The notes: generated from the letters alone by a model not told the origin. 64,000 nucleotides of DNA from Triatoma infestans (GCA_011037195.1 JAAEAF010002659.1:94817-158816), one strand, 5' to 3'; positions 11,707 to 23,389 are shown, counted from the stretch's first letter. Program-made: numbers and translations.

Positions 11707-12350
11707 TTGATAAGGTATTACGCATTGCATTTAATGAATGGTATGTTCAACAACGTGTCATGGATATCCAAGCAAATAATATGGACGGATGAGGCATTAT
11801 TTAATCGGAATAGACTTTTCAATTCACAAAACGCAAATCAATGGGCCCATTACTATGATCGCATTATCGAAAATCGCACTTTAGGTATCAGTTTACTGAT
11901 AATGTATAATTAGGACTAATAGATCTTCTTCTCGAGCTTTATATTAGGCCAGAAACTCTGAATTCGAATTCATATTCGTTCGCTTCTTGTAGAATGAGGT
12001 TAAACCTTGACTACAAAATGTCTCCCTCCTTATTAGGCAACGAGCCCGGGTCCAGATGGTTGGCACTGAGGCAGGACTACGGCTGATGGTTGATAAATAA
12101 CTACCCAAGACGATCTGGACCAGTTCGGTGGCCTCCGAAAAGCCCAGATCTTAAGCCTTCGAACTTTAATGTTTGGGAATCACTGAAAAATACGGTATAT
12201 TCATTCCCAGCCCGACAATACAAATATGAATTGGTTTTCAGATCGAACATGCGTGTCGGTCGATGAGCGACAACCAACGAGATTACAGCACGGACTGTGT
12301 TGTAGAAAGTGTATAACGAGAGAGTGAAGGTCATTTCGAGCAACTCAACT
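11707..12350 (+). pseudogene. Degraded IS630/Tc1/mariner-type transposase
   Basis: An upstream piece reads IIWTDEALFNRNRLFNSQNA near 11783-11842, the TDEA motif carrying the first catalytic Asp. A downstream piece in another frame reads PVRWPPKSPDLKPSNFNVWE near 12120-12180, the PPxSPDLxP motif that precedes the last acidic residue. The C-terminal end TARTVL*KVYNERVKVISSN follows to 12350. The second catalytic motif is missing from the intervening 150 bases. Its 3' side is overrun by the RTE-like LINE tail at 12362. Confidence 0.65.
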
Positions 12351-12361
12351 AATCCTCTTTT

Positions 12362-14063
12362 CATTTACATACATACATACATAATCCGTCCTCTTCTACC
12401 GCCTAGACAGTGTAGAGGCCTTGCATATACTTTTTCATTCGTCCCTGTTCCTGGCGAGTTCCTTTCCTTTTTGCCATTCTATTCCTTTTTCCTGTAGGCT
12501 TTCCCGTATTTCTTCTTCCCAAGTTCTTCTACGGCGACCTCGACGTCTTTTCCCTTCTGTTCTTACCTCGTATACTAATTTGGCAACTCTATTGTCCTCC
12601 ATTCTCATAAGATGTCCGTACCAGCGAAGTTGGTTTCTTTTTATTATATCTACGGAAGGTTCTACACCTATATCTTTCCTCACTGTTATATTTCTTATCC
12701 TATCTATTCTCGTCTTCCCTAAAATCTTCCTTAAATATCGCATTACCATCGCTTGGATTTTGCTCTCTAACTTTTTTGATAGGGTCCACGATTCACTTGA
12801 GTAGGATATGATTGGTAAAAATACCGTTTTGTACACGGTGATCTTGGCCCGCATAGAGACTTCCTTCTTCCCTATGAAGCTGTTTCTGATTGCGTGAAAA
12901 AATCTTTCTGCCGCACCTATTCTTTCTTTTATTTCATCTTCCATTCTTCCTTCGGAGCGGAGTTGGTTTCTTTTTATTATATCTATGGAAGGTTCTACAC
13001 TTATATCTTTCTTCACTGTTATATTTCTTATCCTATCTCTTCTCGTCTTCCCTAAAATCTTCCTTAAATATCGCATTTCCATCGCTTGGATTTTGCTCTC
13101 TAACTTTTTTGATAGGGTGCACGATTCACTTGAGTAGGATATGACCTGTGTAAAAATACCGTTTTGTACACAGTGACCTTGGCCCGCATAGAGACTTCCT
13201 TCTTCCCTATGAAGCTGTTTCTGATTGCGTGAAAAAATCTTTCTGCCGCACCTATTCTTTCTTTTATTTCATCTTCCATTCTTCCTTCTTCATTTAGGTG
13301 GGCACCTAGATACTTGATATTTTTCACCTACTCCAGTACAGTTCCTTTAATTTTCATCTGTAGTCTCTTTCCTCTTTCACCAATTACCATAGTTTTAGAT
13401 TTATCTACATTTATTTCCATTTTCTTTTTTGCCAACTCCTCTGTCAGGACTTTCATGTTAAACTAGAGATTATTATCCGAGTCCGCTGCCAACAAAATAT
13501 CATCGGCGTATGCCAGGATGCTGAACCCAATGCGCTGGAGGTTCCTGTACCCAATATGCAGCTTTTTCAATCTTTTTTCGCAGTTCTTAATGATTCCATC
13601 CATTATTAAAATAAAAAGTGATGGACTTAGGATACATCCTTGCTTGACACCTTGGGTTGTGACAAATTCCTCCGATTCTTGGTTAAAGGTTCTAACCATA
13701 ATTCCTGGTTTCTTTATAGATACTTTTAATGGCCTTCTGTAGTCCTGTGCTTATCCCTTTTTCAGTCAATGCTTGCCAAATAATACTTCTTGGGACTGTG
13801 TCGAAGGCTTTAACTAGGTCTACGAAGCACCAATAACTTGGTTTTTCCTTTTTCTAAGAGTTTCTCACTTATCTGTCTGACAGTAAAGATAAGGTCCTGA
13901 GTACTTCTTTCTGCTCTAAATCCATACTGTGCCCTCTCCCAATTTGCTCCTGACTCTTTCTTCAGCCTATCATCTAATATTCTGGAGTATATTTTGCTTG
14001 GAACGCTAGTCAAGGAGAAGCCTCTATGATTGCTGCACTCTCGGTTATCACCTCTTTTCATTT
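12362..14063 (-). mobile_element. RTE-like LINE, 5'-truncated, with internal tandem duplication
   Basis: On the minus strand, RT fingers (SNHRGFSLTSVPSKIYSRIL...AQYGFRAERSTQDLIFTVRQ) lie at 14061-13810. QGVKQGCILSPSLF and AYADDILLAADSD, which carries the catalytic DD, lie at 13660-13470. The C-terminal thumb and tail follow (RWYGHLMRMEDNRVAKLVYE, then the basic GKRRRGRRRRTW) to 12435. A segment of about 332 bp, encoding EGRMEDEIKERIGAAERFFH through to IKRNQLR, is present twice in tandem (about 12625-12956 and 12957-13285). The frame at 13082-12435 stays open across the junction. Short 3' UTR and an (ATGT)n tail at 12362-12382 fit the RTE group; the endonuclease domain is absent. At least three frameshifts or stops elsewhere. 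Confidence 0.8.
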
Positions 14064-14637
14064 AAAAAGTTTAAATAATTTTTTTTATAATTACTCCTTT
14101 TACCAGAAATTTATTAATTTTTGGAAACAAGATTTTTTTTAATTTTATTTTTACAAAAACTTCTATGAATATAATTCCACAAACAAGTGTCATTAGAGAA
14201 TCCACGTTTTTCTTAGACACCACCTTACTTTTTGAACAGTATGAGGCTATACGGGTAGATGGATTTGGACCTAATTAAATGAAGAACTTTTCGTGAAATT
14301 TGTGGATTTGAAGTACTGCTCACAGTAGAGTAATTGAGCGGGAGATAATTTCCGGTAAATAGTTATATCAGCATTTTAACACTAATAAATTATACACTTT
14401 CCTCCTACATACCAATCAATAAATTGACATGACATTTAAGAATTTTTATGCTCTATTTTCCAACGGATTAATAAGATTTATTATTGCACCAGCAGTGTAG
14501 GATTTATGAACGATTTTTTTTTTTTTTTTTTTTGTGGTAAAGTCGAAAAATGTCAACACCAAAAAAAAGTCACAAAATATGTTACATCTCCATACCAAAT
14601 GATAGATAATTGTACCATAGTTTATATGAATTGTTTT
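14064..14637. other. AT-rich interval, no gene seen
   Basis: Contains a T-run at 14516-14533 and no coding or repeat signal that I can support. Confidence 0.45.
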
Positions 14638-15657
14638 ACTTTCTCTTACTCCTAGTAAGAGGAAGTATTGTAATCGTGTCAAATTTTCGATATCGAGTTT
14701 TCACCGGAATATCCGTTTTGAGGTCCCCTGAGTCCAAAAAAGTGGTTTTTAGCAAATGGTCTGTGTGTGTATGTGTTTATATATATATGTATGTGAACAG
14801 CATAGCTCAAAAACAAAAAATCGTAGAAAGTTGAAACTTGATATTCCGTTTAGCTATCACCATGGGATTCGACGGTGGGTCATCTGTCAAAATTCCTCAA
14901 CCGGAAGTACCACTTTATTAGTTATTTTTTTTTTTACGTTTTTGCAATTTTCTCAAAAATGGCACCAACGATTTTCTTCAAACTTTATATATCAACTACA
15001 TATACTAACAACTACAACTTTTATTTGAAACTTTTCTCCGGGAAAATTCATTTAAGGGCACTTCTGTGGGAGGGGTGGGGTTAGGTTTTCATTTAAAGTG
15101 CTATTTCAGTTTATTAGACAATTCCATCATCGAAATAATGTTAATTAGAATTGAATATGTTGTTGAAATTCCGAGTTTGAAAAAAATCGGATAACCGGAA
15201 GTGTGTTTACATTACCACTTTACTAAATGATTTTTTTTTCACTTTTTCGCGATTTTCTCAAAAATGGCTCCGACGATTTTTCTTAAAACTTCGTATATAA
15301 ACTAAACAAAGAATGATCTACATCATTTATTTAAAAAACTATTCTCTGGGAAAATTCACTTAAGGGCACTTTAGGGGAGGGGTAGGGTTAGAGCTTCCTC
15401 TAAAGTACTATCACAGTTGATTATACAATTCTATCATCCAAATAAAATTAATTAGAAATATAAATAGATGGATAAAATTACGAGTTTTAAGCAAATTAGT
15501 AAACCGGATGTGCGCTTTTACTGGAGAGTTTTTTTTTTCAGTTTTCGACGAATTTCATTAAATTTGGTACACAAACTATAACATTTGTCAATTATAATTT
15601 TGAGAACTGGAGTAAGAGAAAGTTGTGTGAGTGTTTCACACCAGATTTTTTTTTTTT
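14638..15657 (+). repeat. Rpt-1, full-length reference copy
   Basis: 1,020 bp with no coding capacity. The 5' end ACTTTCTCTTACTC forms a hairpin with the following AGTAAGAG. It is followed by a GATATCGAGTTTTCACCGG block and a TGTGTG tract. Then come three related modules starting near 14898 (CAACCGGAAGTACC), 15192 (TAACCGGAAGTGTG) and 15498 (TAAACCGGATGTGCG), about 300 bp apart; each repeats ATTTTCTCAAAAATGGCTCC, ACGATTTTCTT and GGGGAGGGGTAGGGTTAG blocks. The 3' end is GGAGTAAGAGAAAGT, the inverse of the 5' end, then a second hairpin (GTGTGA/TCACAC), CCAGA and a T-run. Type unknown: not a clear Helitron, MITE or SINE. Confidence 0.85.
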
Positions 15658-18600
15658 AGTTGTATTTAAGGTGTAAAAATCCCATCCCGGAATAGCGACA
15701 TCAAATTGAAGAACAACCTGTATAAAAAATATATTATTAAGATTTATCAGTTTATTTAATACATTTTCCGTGGAATTTAGATGTAATTATAGAAAAACCT
15801 TTATTATGTAGTAAAATGTAGAAAATGTAATTCAAATAAAACTTTCTTAATTAATAAAAAATTTCTTTCGGGGATTGGGTAGATGCCGTAAAGGAAAACA
15901 ACGATCTAATTGAGGCTCTTTATGAAAAAGTAACTACCACTAATAATGATTATCCATTTTAAAATAACCAAAACAGAAGATGAAAACCTTGTGAAAGGAT
16001 AGTAGTGGTTGCTCCTGCAAATACGTAAGAGAATATCTGATTGACTGGAAGCAAAAAGGGAATGAAAGATTGTAAGATTGGAAGAGAAAGGAGACAAGTT
16101 GATACAGTTTATATAAACATACATTGGCAATGTAGTTTAGCGTGATGTTCAAGGAAGAAAATTGGGGAAAGAGTGATCTTGAAGAATCTATATCCTCCTT
16201 CCTTCAAGTCCTCAAGTATATATATATTTCTCAATGGCCAAAGGAACATTCATGATAAAGATAGTTATATAGAAATAAAGTAAGATAGAAAAGGAAAGAA
16301 AGCGACGTGTTAGAGGCCATAGAGAGGGTAGGCCCCAGGTAGATAGAATGTTGGACCACATCTGCCTGACAGACAATGCCACTCAATTTGAAGGGGAATT
16401 AAAGGAACACAACCTGGGGGTAGACACATATAGAGTATATAGCTTCACTTCCCCTCCTAAAAACTCTCTCCTCCGTTCCGCCCCTCTCCATTCTCTCTGC
16501 ATCCCCCCCCCCCCCCACCGCCAAAAAAAAACCTTTATACAATAGCTTTATCTGGGATCCAACCCCACTGTATTCTAGTAGCACCATTTACTTGTTTGTA
16601 AGCGGTAGGGAGGAAATTCAGTTTCTCTTCCCTCTTTATTTCCAAGTGCTACCTTCAAAAACTATTAAGTCTTTACTCAATTGTACAACACAACCACATT
16701 GAATAGTTAAAAGTTAAAAAGGAGAATAATAGTAAATAGTAAATTATTCATCTCGACCTCCCTTGAACCTCTTCCTCTCATACAAAATTATATTCAATCA
16801 TAAAATAGAATAATTCAACCACAAAATGCGGATGTTTAGAGGGAGAGTCGAAGATTTTTTTTGTAAACAAATTGTCCAAACAAGAAGGGGAAATATCAAA
16901 TTATCTCAAGTATTTATTGAACTTGTTTTTACTTTTGACAGGGAAACAATAGAATGCATTCTTAACATTTGTTAATGATTTATTCACAGAATATTTGATG
17001 TGAATAAATTCAATCGAACAATAAAATGACTGAACGAAATTAAAAAAAAAAAAAAAGCACATTAAGTTCTCAACAAGACGAAGATGGAATCGCAGTTACT
17101 TCGAATCCTACGGGAAATATTGAGCTGCTAAAGTTTATAATCACGTAAATGTTTTTTTATTCAGTTAAGTCCAACAATTCGAACAAATCCTAAGTGGCAT
17201 CAAGTAATGACAAATTTGTCTCGTCCAAGATGCATGTTAGGCATGGATTCGTCGCAGTGCTTGAAAGAAGAGTGAGAGTTGTTTATATTTGAGAACAGCA
17301 AGTAGATTGTAATGTGTTAATCAATCGATACGCTAATAAATCGATCGCTAATAGTAAATTAGATACACTAATAAATCGATTCCATGATTAAAATTTCGAG
17401 ATGGAAGAAACTCTGCAGAGAACCGAATTTCTAATAACAAAAAACAAAATATGATTTATTTATATTATTTCTTCGTCCTTTTGAAAGAATTACTATTTTC
17501 TTAGCCATTTAGATATTTCAAAGAAAAATAACAACAAGCGAAGTAAGATCAGAAATACCATGCACGAACAATCGGTCCGCAGAAGCCAATAACAAAGGAA
17601 ATTCTTAAACTATAATAGAATACTGTCAGGGATAAAACCAGGTGATTAAGAGATGTCGATGAAAGACACAGTATGCAGGTTATTGACACACATGTACATG
17701 GATAACTAATAGAAGATTTGAGATCAATGAAAGAAGATAGAGACGCCCCGATTTAACCAACCTATCTACTTATTTATCAACAGTAATTTCCTATATTACT
17801 TATCATCAAAACTAGGGCATCTTCAAAAGAAGATAAAGGACATCCATAGAAAAAGATAACTTCGCTAATGTTCTAGAATAATCTAGCAAAAATTTAACAG
17901 TGAAAGACATGAAAGCCTTCAAGCAAGCTGCGAATTTAAGCTATCAAAGTATATAAAAACTTCATTAATTTAGAGTTAAAGACCCGCTTACCGGAAATAT
18001 AGAGAGAATTGCATTGCACAATTCTCCGCCTTGAAAATAGTGATCCAATTATCAAAAGGCGGCACCCTGAATCTCCTGACTCAAATAATAGGCAGCACAA
18101 TCCTTTCACCGAATTTAAAAGTCGAAAATCGAGGTAATTTCCAAGTAGCACATTAAACCAATCCAAATTAACCAATCTTTCCTGGCAATTTCTTATTGTT
18201 GTTGTTATGATTAAAAATACATTTTAATGGCTCCATTCAGAGTTATCGATGAAGTGTTTAGAGTACAGAAGGAAGTATGTGGAATCTTAGCGAACTAGTA
18301 GTAATGTGGGAGAGACATATTTAAAAAAAAAATGAGAACATTTGGCAGTCTTCGCTGCTTAATTGAAATTAGTAAGTTCTAATAAATAACGTTAGAAAAG
18401 CGTTTATAAGACTATTAAAACTTAACTTATAGCCAGAGCTCATAGATTACTTCATTTTGGAATGATCATTATCCGTTAACGAATCGCAGAACCACCGAAA
18501 GTATGCATATTCAACAGATGACCCTCAAACAATTACATTAGAGACATACAGCACTAAAGGATATGGGGTTTCTACTTTTGTGTAAAATTTTGAATATGTA

Positions 18601-18984
18601 TGTAAAAAGCATATATGCCTCGATAGGAGTATTATTTATGTATGTAATAAAAATATATTACACATGCCAATATTAACTTCAAACATCTGGCGAAAAGGGT
18701 ACTACAGTTTTCGAATGATTGAAATGTCTTGCTGATGAGAAGGAAATTAACATTCTCGAATTTAGTATGCAATTTTACTTGAATATTTCAGATTGATTAA
18801 TGTAGATAAATTTAGTAATGTTCATGTCGCAGTCTATTATCGGTAATTAAAAGTTAGATAACTGAGTAAACTTCCATGGAACATGAAGTCCCAAATATTG
18901 TAGTCTGTAGATTTTTCTTCGTAGGGCCACAGTGGATCGGCACAGAATTTTTAATTATTTAAGTTGGATTTCAATTAAAAAAGA
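15658..18984. other. Long interval without a recognisable gene
   Basis: AT-rich and free of the window's common repeats. A 35-residue open stretch at about 15850-15957 (FGDWVDAVKENNDLIEALYE, stop TAA) looks protein-like but has no start and no identified family. A short frame at 16348-16545 has no recognisable domain. A 14-C run lies near 16506-16519 and an A-run at 17041-17055. Frames at 17936-18175 are not recognisable. Confidence 0.35.
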
Positions 18985-19560
18985 AAAATAATAATAATTT
19001 GGTGTGAAACACTCCAGGACGTCTTTCACTGGATGCTCTAATCATTTTCATATGGCAAATGTAGTTCAAATTATACTTTTACTCAATTTTAACTGACTTC
19101 TGTCCAGTTTTAACTGTCTGTACAGTTGGAAGAACTTAAACTAAAAACACTTGAGTGGAGCGTGACCACAGTACCCCCTAAATCTACGTATTCCAAAAAA
19201 TGTACACAACAATGATAGATCTAAATACGTGTCCTTAATATATCAAGTTCAAAGAAACTCATATTATCTTTATTGAGAAAATCGCAAAAAACTTAGAAAA
19301 AACCGTTCAGTAAAGTCACATTTCCTGATTAAATGAATTTCTCCGACTCGAAACGTTGACAACATATCCAGTTCTTATTAATATTATTTAGATAAAAATG
19401 ATGATATAAAATACGGAAGTGACACTTCAGAGGAAAGGAGGGGGGCACGTTGTATATCCAACTTAACGAAATATATCAGTCGCCAGCGCAGCCTAAAATT
19501 TGATACAGGCAACGGCGACATATAACGGCTGAATAACAAAGTAATAGCGTTGAAAAAAAA
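18985..19560 (-). repeat. Rpt-1 copy, partial, minus strand
   Basis: Begins with the inverted distal hairpin (TGGTGTGAAACACTCC near 18999-19016) and continues with module sequence in reverse (GAAAATCGCAAAAA, AGTAAAGTCACATTTCC, GAAAGGAGGGGGGCACG). The proximal end is missing; it stops before the Harbinger tail. Confidence 0.65.
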
Positions 19561-19659
19561 AATATCGAGGAAAGTCTCTAGGGGTATGCCCACACTTGTG
19601 TGAAAGATTCAGAAGCGGCATTAGCTATTTGTGCAGATTACCTGTTTTTGAAAAGTGCA

Positions 19660-20063
19660 CGAAAAAGAAAAAAGCAGCAAGCCCTCATCTTATGAAATCA
19701 TTTGCAACTGACCTTAAAAACAGCTCGCCGAAAAGAGTATTTAATTACAGGCTATCGAGAGCAAGGAGAATCGTTGAAAACGCTTTTAGGTTGATGGCGC
19801 CAGCGTTCAGAATTTTTCGTAAGCCTATAGAAATGACAGTTACTGGGACTGTGGTTGGTATAGTGTTAACTTGTCTTCTGCTTCAGAATTTTCTTCGGGC
19901 GCAGCCGGATGCAGCAAGACAGTATTCCCCTCCTGGAAGTTTTGATCACGAGGATGAAAGCATTGGTGAAGGCACAAGCAGAGAAGTTGCTTCCAGTGAT
20001 AATGCATCCACTACCACGAACCAAGCATCATTTCTTGCACTTTTGTTGGCATATAATTTTTAA
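19660..20063 (+). pseudogene. PIF/Harbinger transposase, C-terminal fragment
   Basis: The frame 19596-20063 carries FNYRLSRARRIVENAFRLMA followed by FRIFRKPIEMTV and VLTCLLLQNFLR. This is the end of the DDE_4-type nuclease of PIF/Harbinger elements, in which the Glu of RRIVENAFG is the third catalytic residue. The upstream Asp-containing part of the nuclease is absent, and sequence before about 19660 belongs to Rpt-1. About 60 acidic and serine-rich residues follow, ending at TAA 20061-20063. The piece kept its frame, so loss may be recent, or it may be a domesticated exon; I favour a truncated transposon. Confidence 0.7.
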
Positions 20064-20704
20064 TTTACATCCCACAAAACTGTTTGAAGATGATAATCTT
20101 CTATAAAATCAAGTGTCTCTTGATTACAGACATAATCAGAAATCTGCTGTCGGAGATATTATTAATTAATAATAATAGTTGAATACTACCAATTACTAAT
20201 AAAATTATTATTAAAATAATAATTTAATAATATTTAAAATTAATTACATAATAGATCACCTATAAAAATATCATACAACACGTAGCGAGAGATCAACAAG
20301 ATGCATAGAATGTTGAACGAAAATCCAAGTAGTTGGATTCACGACGCGCGGTGGTTGCGTCATGAAAATAAAGGTCCATTCAACTTCCATGAGGCATGCT
20401 ATAACGCATGCCTCACGTTCATCACACAGTGCGCTATGACGCATGCCTCTCTTGAAAGAAAAGTTGCACCCTTTCATTAACCCACCTTCAATCACCCATG
20501 AATTATCCCTGGAAAATGTATCAAATATAAATTGTAGCACCTTATATGTACAATTGTTAAAACAAAATCGTTGGAGCGTATTTTGAGAAAATCGTGAAAA
20601 AATAAAAATTCATTCTTTGAAGTCGTACTTCCGGTTGACTTGATTTTTTTAAATAAAACATTAGTCAAGTCCAGCAATAGTATATAAAAAGAAATATCAT
20701 CGAA
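20064..20704. other. AT-rich interval with a short GC palindrome
   Basis: At about 20390-20413 GAGGCATGC and GCATGCCTC face each other across a 6-base loop, and GACGCATGCCTC occurs again about 35 bases later. From 20575 to 20704 the sequence is a minus-strand Rpt-1 remnant (TTGAGAAAATCGTGAAAAA, GTACTTCCGGTTGA). Confidence 0.5.
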
Positions 20705-21508
20705 GTTTGAATTTTCTCTGACTTTTTGGGTTATATGATCAGTTACTAAAAACCACATTTTCTGACTCAGGGTTCCTCAAATGTGTATTTCCGGTGAAAA
20801 CTCGATATCTTACATTGGACACCATTTGCAATACTTCCTCTTAACTGCTGTTAAGACAAAGTAAGAAAAATCAATTAAGTTTTACTTAATTTTATTAGCA
20901 AATTTATTGTTTTTTTTAATAAAAATGTTTGAAATACTTAAAATATTATAAGATAAGTAGAGGTACAGATTTTATGAAATTGCTGTTGAATGCAAGTGTA
21001 ATATACATCGCCACATAATCATTTCCATTCGATTGATGAATTTTTACAAACCATTCGTGATTCTGAAATAAATATGAGGAATGAGCATATTGCAATTTTT
21101 CCCACTTTACATCGTCTGAGAATTGTAAATGATCTGCGATGAACCTATATTAATATACTTATGTCTAAACTCTTTATAGAATCTCCAGTAAAAATAAAAG
21201 TATAGTAAATTCTCAGATTTGTTGTGGAGTTAGTGTGAAACTAAGTCTCTGTACGCATAATCATTTCCCGCTATCGCCACATAATCATTTTTATTAAAAA
21301 AAACAATAAATTTGCTAATAAAATTAAGTAAAACTTAATTGATTTTTCTTACTTTGTCTTAACAGCAGTTAAGAGGAAGTATTGCAAATGGTGTCCAATG
21401 TAAGATATCGAGTTTTCACCGGAAATACACATTTGAGGAACCCTGAGTCAGAAAATGTGGTTTTTAGTAACTGATCATATAACCCAAAAAGTCAGAGAAA
21501 ATTCAAAC
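20705..21508. repeat. Near-perfect inverted repeat, arms ~225 bp, made of Rpt-1 ends
   Basis: The left arm is 20705-20938 and the right arm 21286-21508, with 347 bases between them. The arms include the Rpt-1 5' end with a variant terminal hairpin (CTTAACTGCTGTTAAG) and a shared AT-rich flank (AATTTATTGTTTTTTTT). By eye they are almost identical, much closer than either is to any other Rpt-1 copy. The spacer contains ATCGCCACATAATCATTT near 21010 and again near 21275. Confidence 0.85.
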
Positions 21509-21600
21509 TGTCTGAAAAGCGCATCCTGAAGATGGGCGAACGCCCGAAACCGGTCGATGACCACAAAATGAAGCAGACTTCCACGGAAAATGTCTCTGAT
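21509..21600 (+). mobile_element. Hammerhead foldback element, right half only (copy 5)
   Basis: Bases after the inverted repeat match the right arm of the foldback family, from TGTCTGAAAAGCGCATCC to the family end GAAAATGTCTCTGAT. The left arm is missing, so this copy cannot fold as a palindrome. No target-site duplication is visible. Confidence 0.8.
21522..21559 (+). ncRNA. Type I hammerhead ribozyme candidate (copy 5)
   Basis: Order of parts: CATC (helix I), CTGAAGA (core), an unpaired T, GGGC-GAAC-GCCC (helix II), GAA, then ACCGGT plus C (helix III palindrome and GTC cleavage triplet), then GATG pairing back to CATC. All conserved core residues are present. Predicted cleavage follows C at 21555. 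Confidence 0.7.
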
Positions 21601-22164
21601 AAATTGTCAGAATCAGTTTTATTATAGAGGCCAAGTATTTAGACAATTAAATTCGTATTCCTTTTTCTTATTAATAATTCCAGTATATTTCTCTCCCGTT
21701 AATCTTAATTGAGTGATAAATTGTAGAAATGTAAGATTACATTAAATTTGGAGAGCATGATTATCTAAATTATAATTACAAATTACTCTAAATAGTGAAT
21801 TATATTAGGAATTGAGTACTTTATTTATGTCTCTGCTATGTCGGTAATTATTCATTTTATTTATTAAATTATTCAGTTCCTTTTTTTTATAAAGATAGGA
21901 TATTCTGTAAGTCCCATACATTCATAGCTCCTATAGGCTGTAACAAATTTTTAACAGAATCGACCCAATTAAATGGAATATGTTTATTAAATAAAACAGA
22001 GTTCACATAATCTTTTATAAAAAATATGTGGCATTCCTCCATTTCCAAAATTTTTAACCACCAAGAGATGGCCTGCTTAAAGATTTGTGCTTGTAAATAT
22101 ATCCTTCCCATTTCTAATCTAACATAGTGGTCAGGAGTAGAACGTGGAAGCAAGAAAAAAGACC
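21601..22164 (-). pseudogene. Non-LTR retrotransposon RT C-terminal region, degraded
   Basis: The minus frame at 22153-21887 reads LPRSTPDHYVRLEMGR, then WWLKILEMEE and FNWVDSVKNLLQPIGAMNVW. After a frameshift the coding similarity seems to continue through KELNNLINKMNNYRHSRDIN and LTGEKYTGIINKKK to about 21600. This block layout (short Arg-rich helix after the RT thumb, then NWVxxVKxLLxxxGxxxVW) is seen downstream of RT in several animal LINE groups. I do not commit to a clade. It is cut off at its 5' side by the repeat arm that begins at 22165. Confidence 0.5.
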
Positions 22165-22760
22165 CTGAAATGTAATTGGTGTGTATTGTAGTTTAGTAAC
22201 TTGTGGCATGAGCGGTTTTGTAAAGGGCTTGTGTGTATGCTTAAGCTAGAGAGAGAAGTATTAGAAATAAATAAAAGATCACCACTGTTTTTGAAATAAT
22301 TATATTATTCTCTAAAATGAATTTAAGTACTTTACAATATCACAACTATTATGTTTATAAATCAATTATTTATCTAGAATAAATGCTAAACACTATAACT
22401 GGCACTAAATTTAAGATAGCGCTTTCTGGAGCAAGTGTTCTGATAAAATGTCTGTTTCAGACTGTTCTTGTTTGAAGGCAGAATGCAGACTGTCTTAAAA
22501 GAATGCCTTCTAATTGTTAGTTAAATTTTTTTCAAATAATGCTGATATGTCTGGAGGGAGTATATTGTGTTACCCTAACTGTTTCTTGCCCCTTGTCTCT
22601 TGGTTTGCACTGATCTAAATTATAGTACCTGGCTCTTTCACCTTCACTAAAATACACTATTTGAACTAGCTAAAATTAACAAAATTATTTCACTAAACTA
22701 TTTTCAAAATTGTTATTTTCTTTCATTTTTTTTCTTCCTTTACAACCCTCTCAATTATTT
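22165..22760 (+). repeat. Inverted repeat arm, left (pairs with 29420-30738)
   Basis: Starts CTGAAATGTAATTGGTG and contains GTGGCATGAGCGGTTTTGTA, GAAGTATTAGAAATAA, GCAAGTGTTCTG, GCAGAATGCAGACTGT and CACTAAACTATTTTCAAAA, in an order mirrored at 30738-29420. The start interrupts the RT pseudogene at 21601, so it marks an insertion boundary. A shorter relative with inverted ends is at 59421-60654. Confidence 0.7.
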
Positions 22761-23389
22761 CAATATTGTTCGCAAATTTTGTACAGAAAATTAAGGACCT
22801 ATTCGTATACACTAAGGTTTGTTTAAATTTGAAAAATAATGTGTTAAATGTTTAGTGCCTTTAATCAATTGACCTCATTTACCCAAAGTGTTAATAATAG
22901 CGACATTTTTGTAACATTCACGAAGTGTACTCTTTTATCTTTCTACTTTTATTAATTTAATTTATATTAGTTTTTTCTTGTCCAAGAGTTTTTTTTTTTT
23001 TGTTTTTTCATTTCTTCTCTGATTTTGTTGCCACATTTTAGCATAAAAATTAGAAAGATCTATTATATTATTGTAATTCGTAACAGAGATATGTCTTATT
23101 ATTCTGTGTATTCTATGACTTTCATTTCATTATTATCTTGTATACCTTATATTTTCACTTTTGTAGTAGAAATCAGCCGAGCTTCAGTCGAGGACAAACT
23201 CCTTGTCATAAGTTAAGAAAATAAACAACAATTACAATATAGCAATTTTTCATCTTTAAGTAAATTTTTCCACATCAGAGAGAGACAAGAGAGAGAGAGA
23301 GAGAGCGAGAGAGATAGACTTTTCAGAAAAAAATATAGTCAAAGGATCTCAAAACATGTACAGTAGTTAAAAAAAAAACTTCGAAAATT
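22761..23389. other. AT-rich interval with (AG)n microsatellite
   Basis: An (AG)n tract with interruptions runs at about 23276-23312. No coding signal is seen. Confidence 0.5.

Noticed and set aside
14638..15657. Helitron
   Set aside because: A hairpin near one end is suggestive, but the expected TC start and CTRR end are not found.
16348..16545. Frame containing DRMLDHICLTDN
   Set aside because: Faint resemblance to a LINE C-terminal tail but too short and broken upstream to support.
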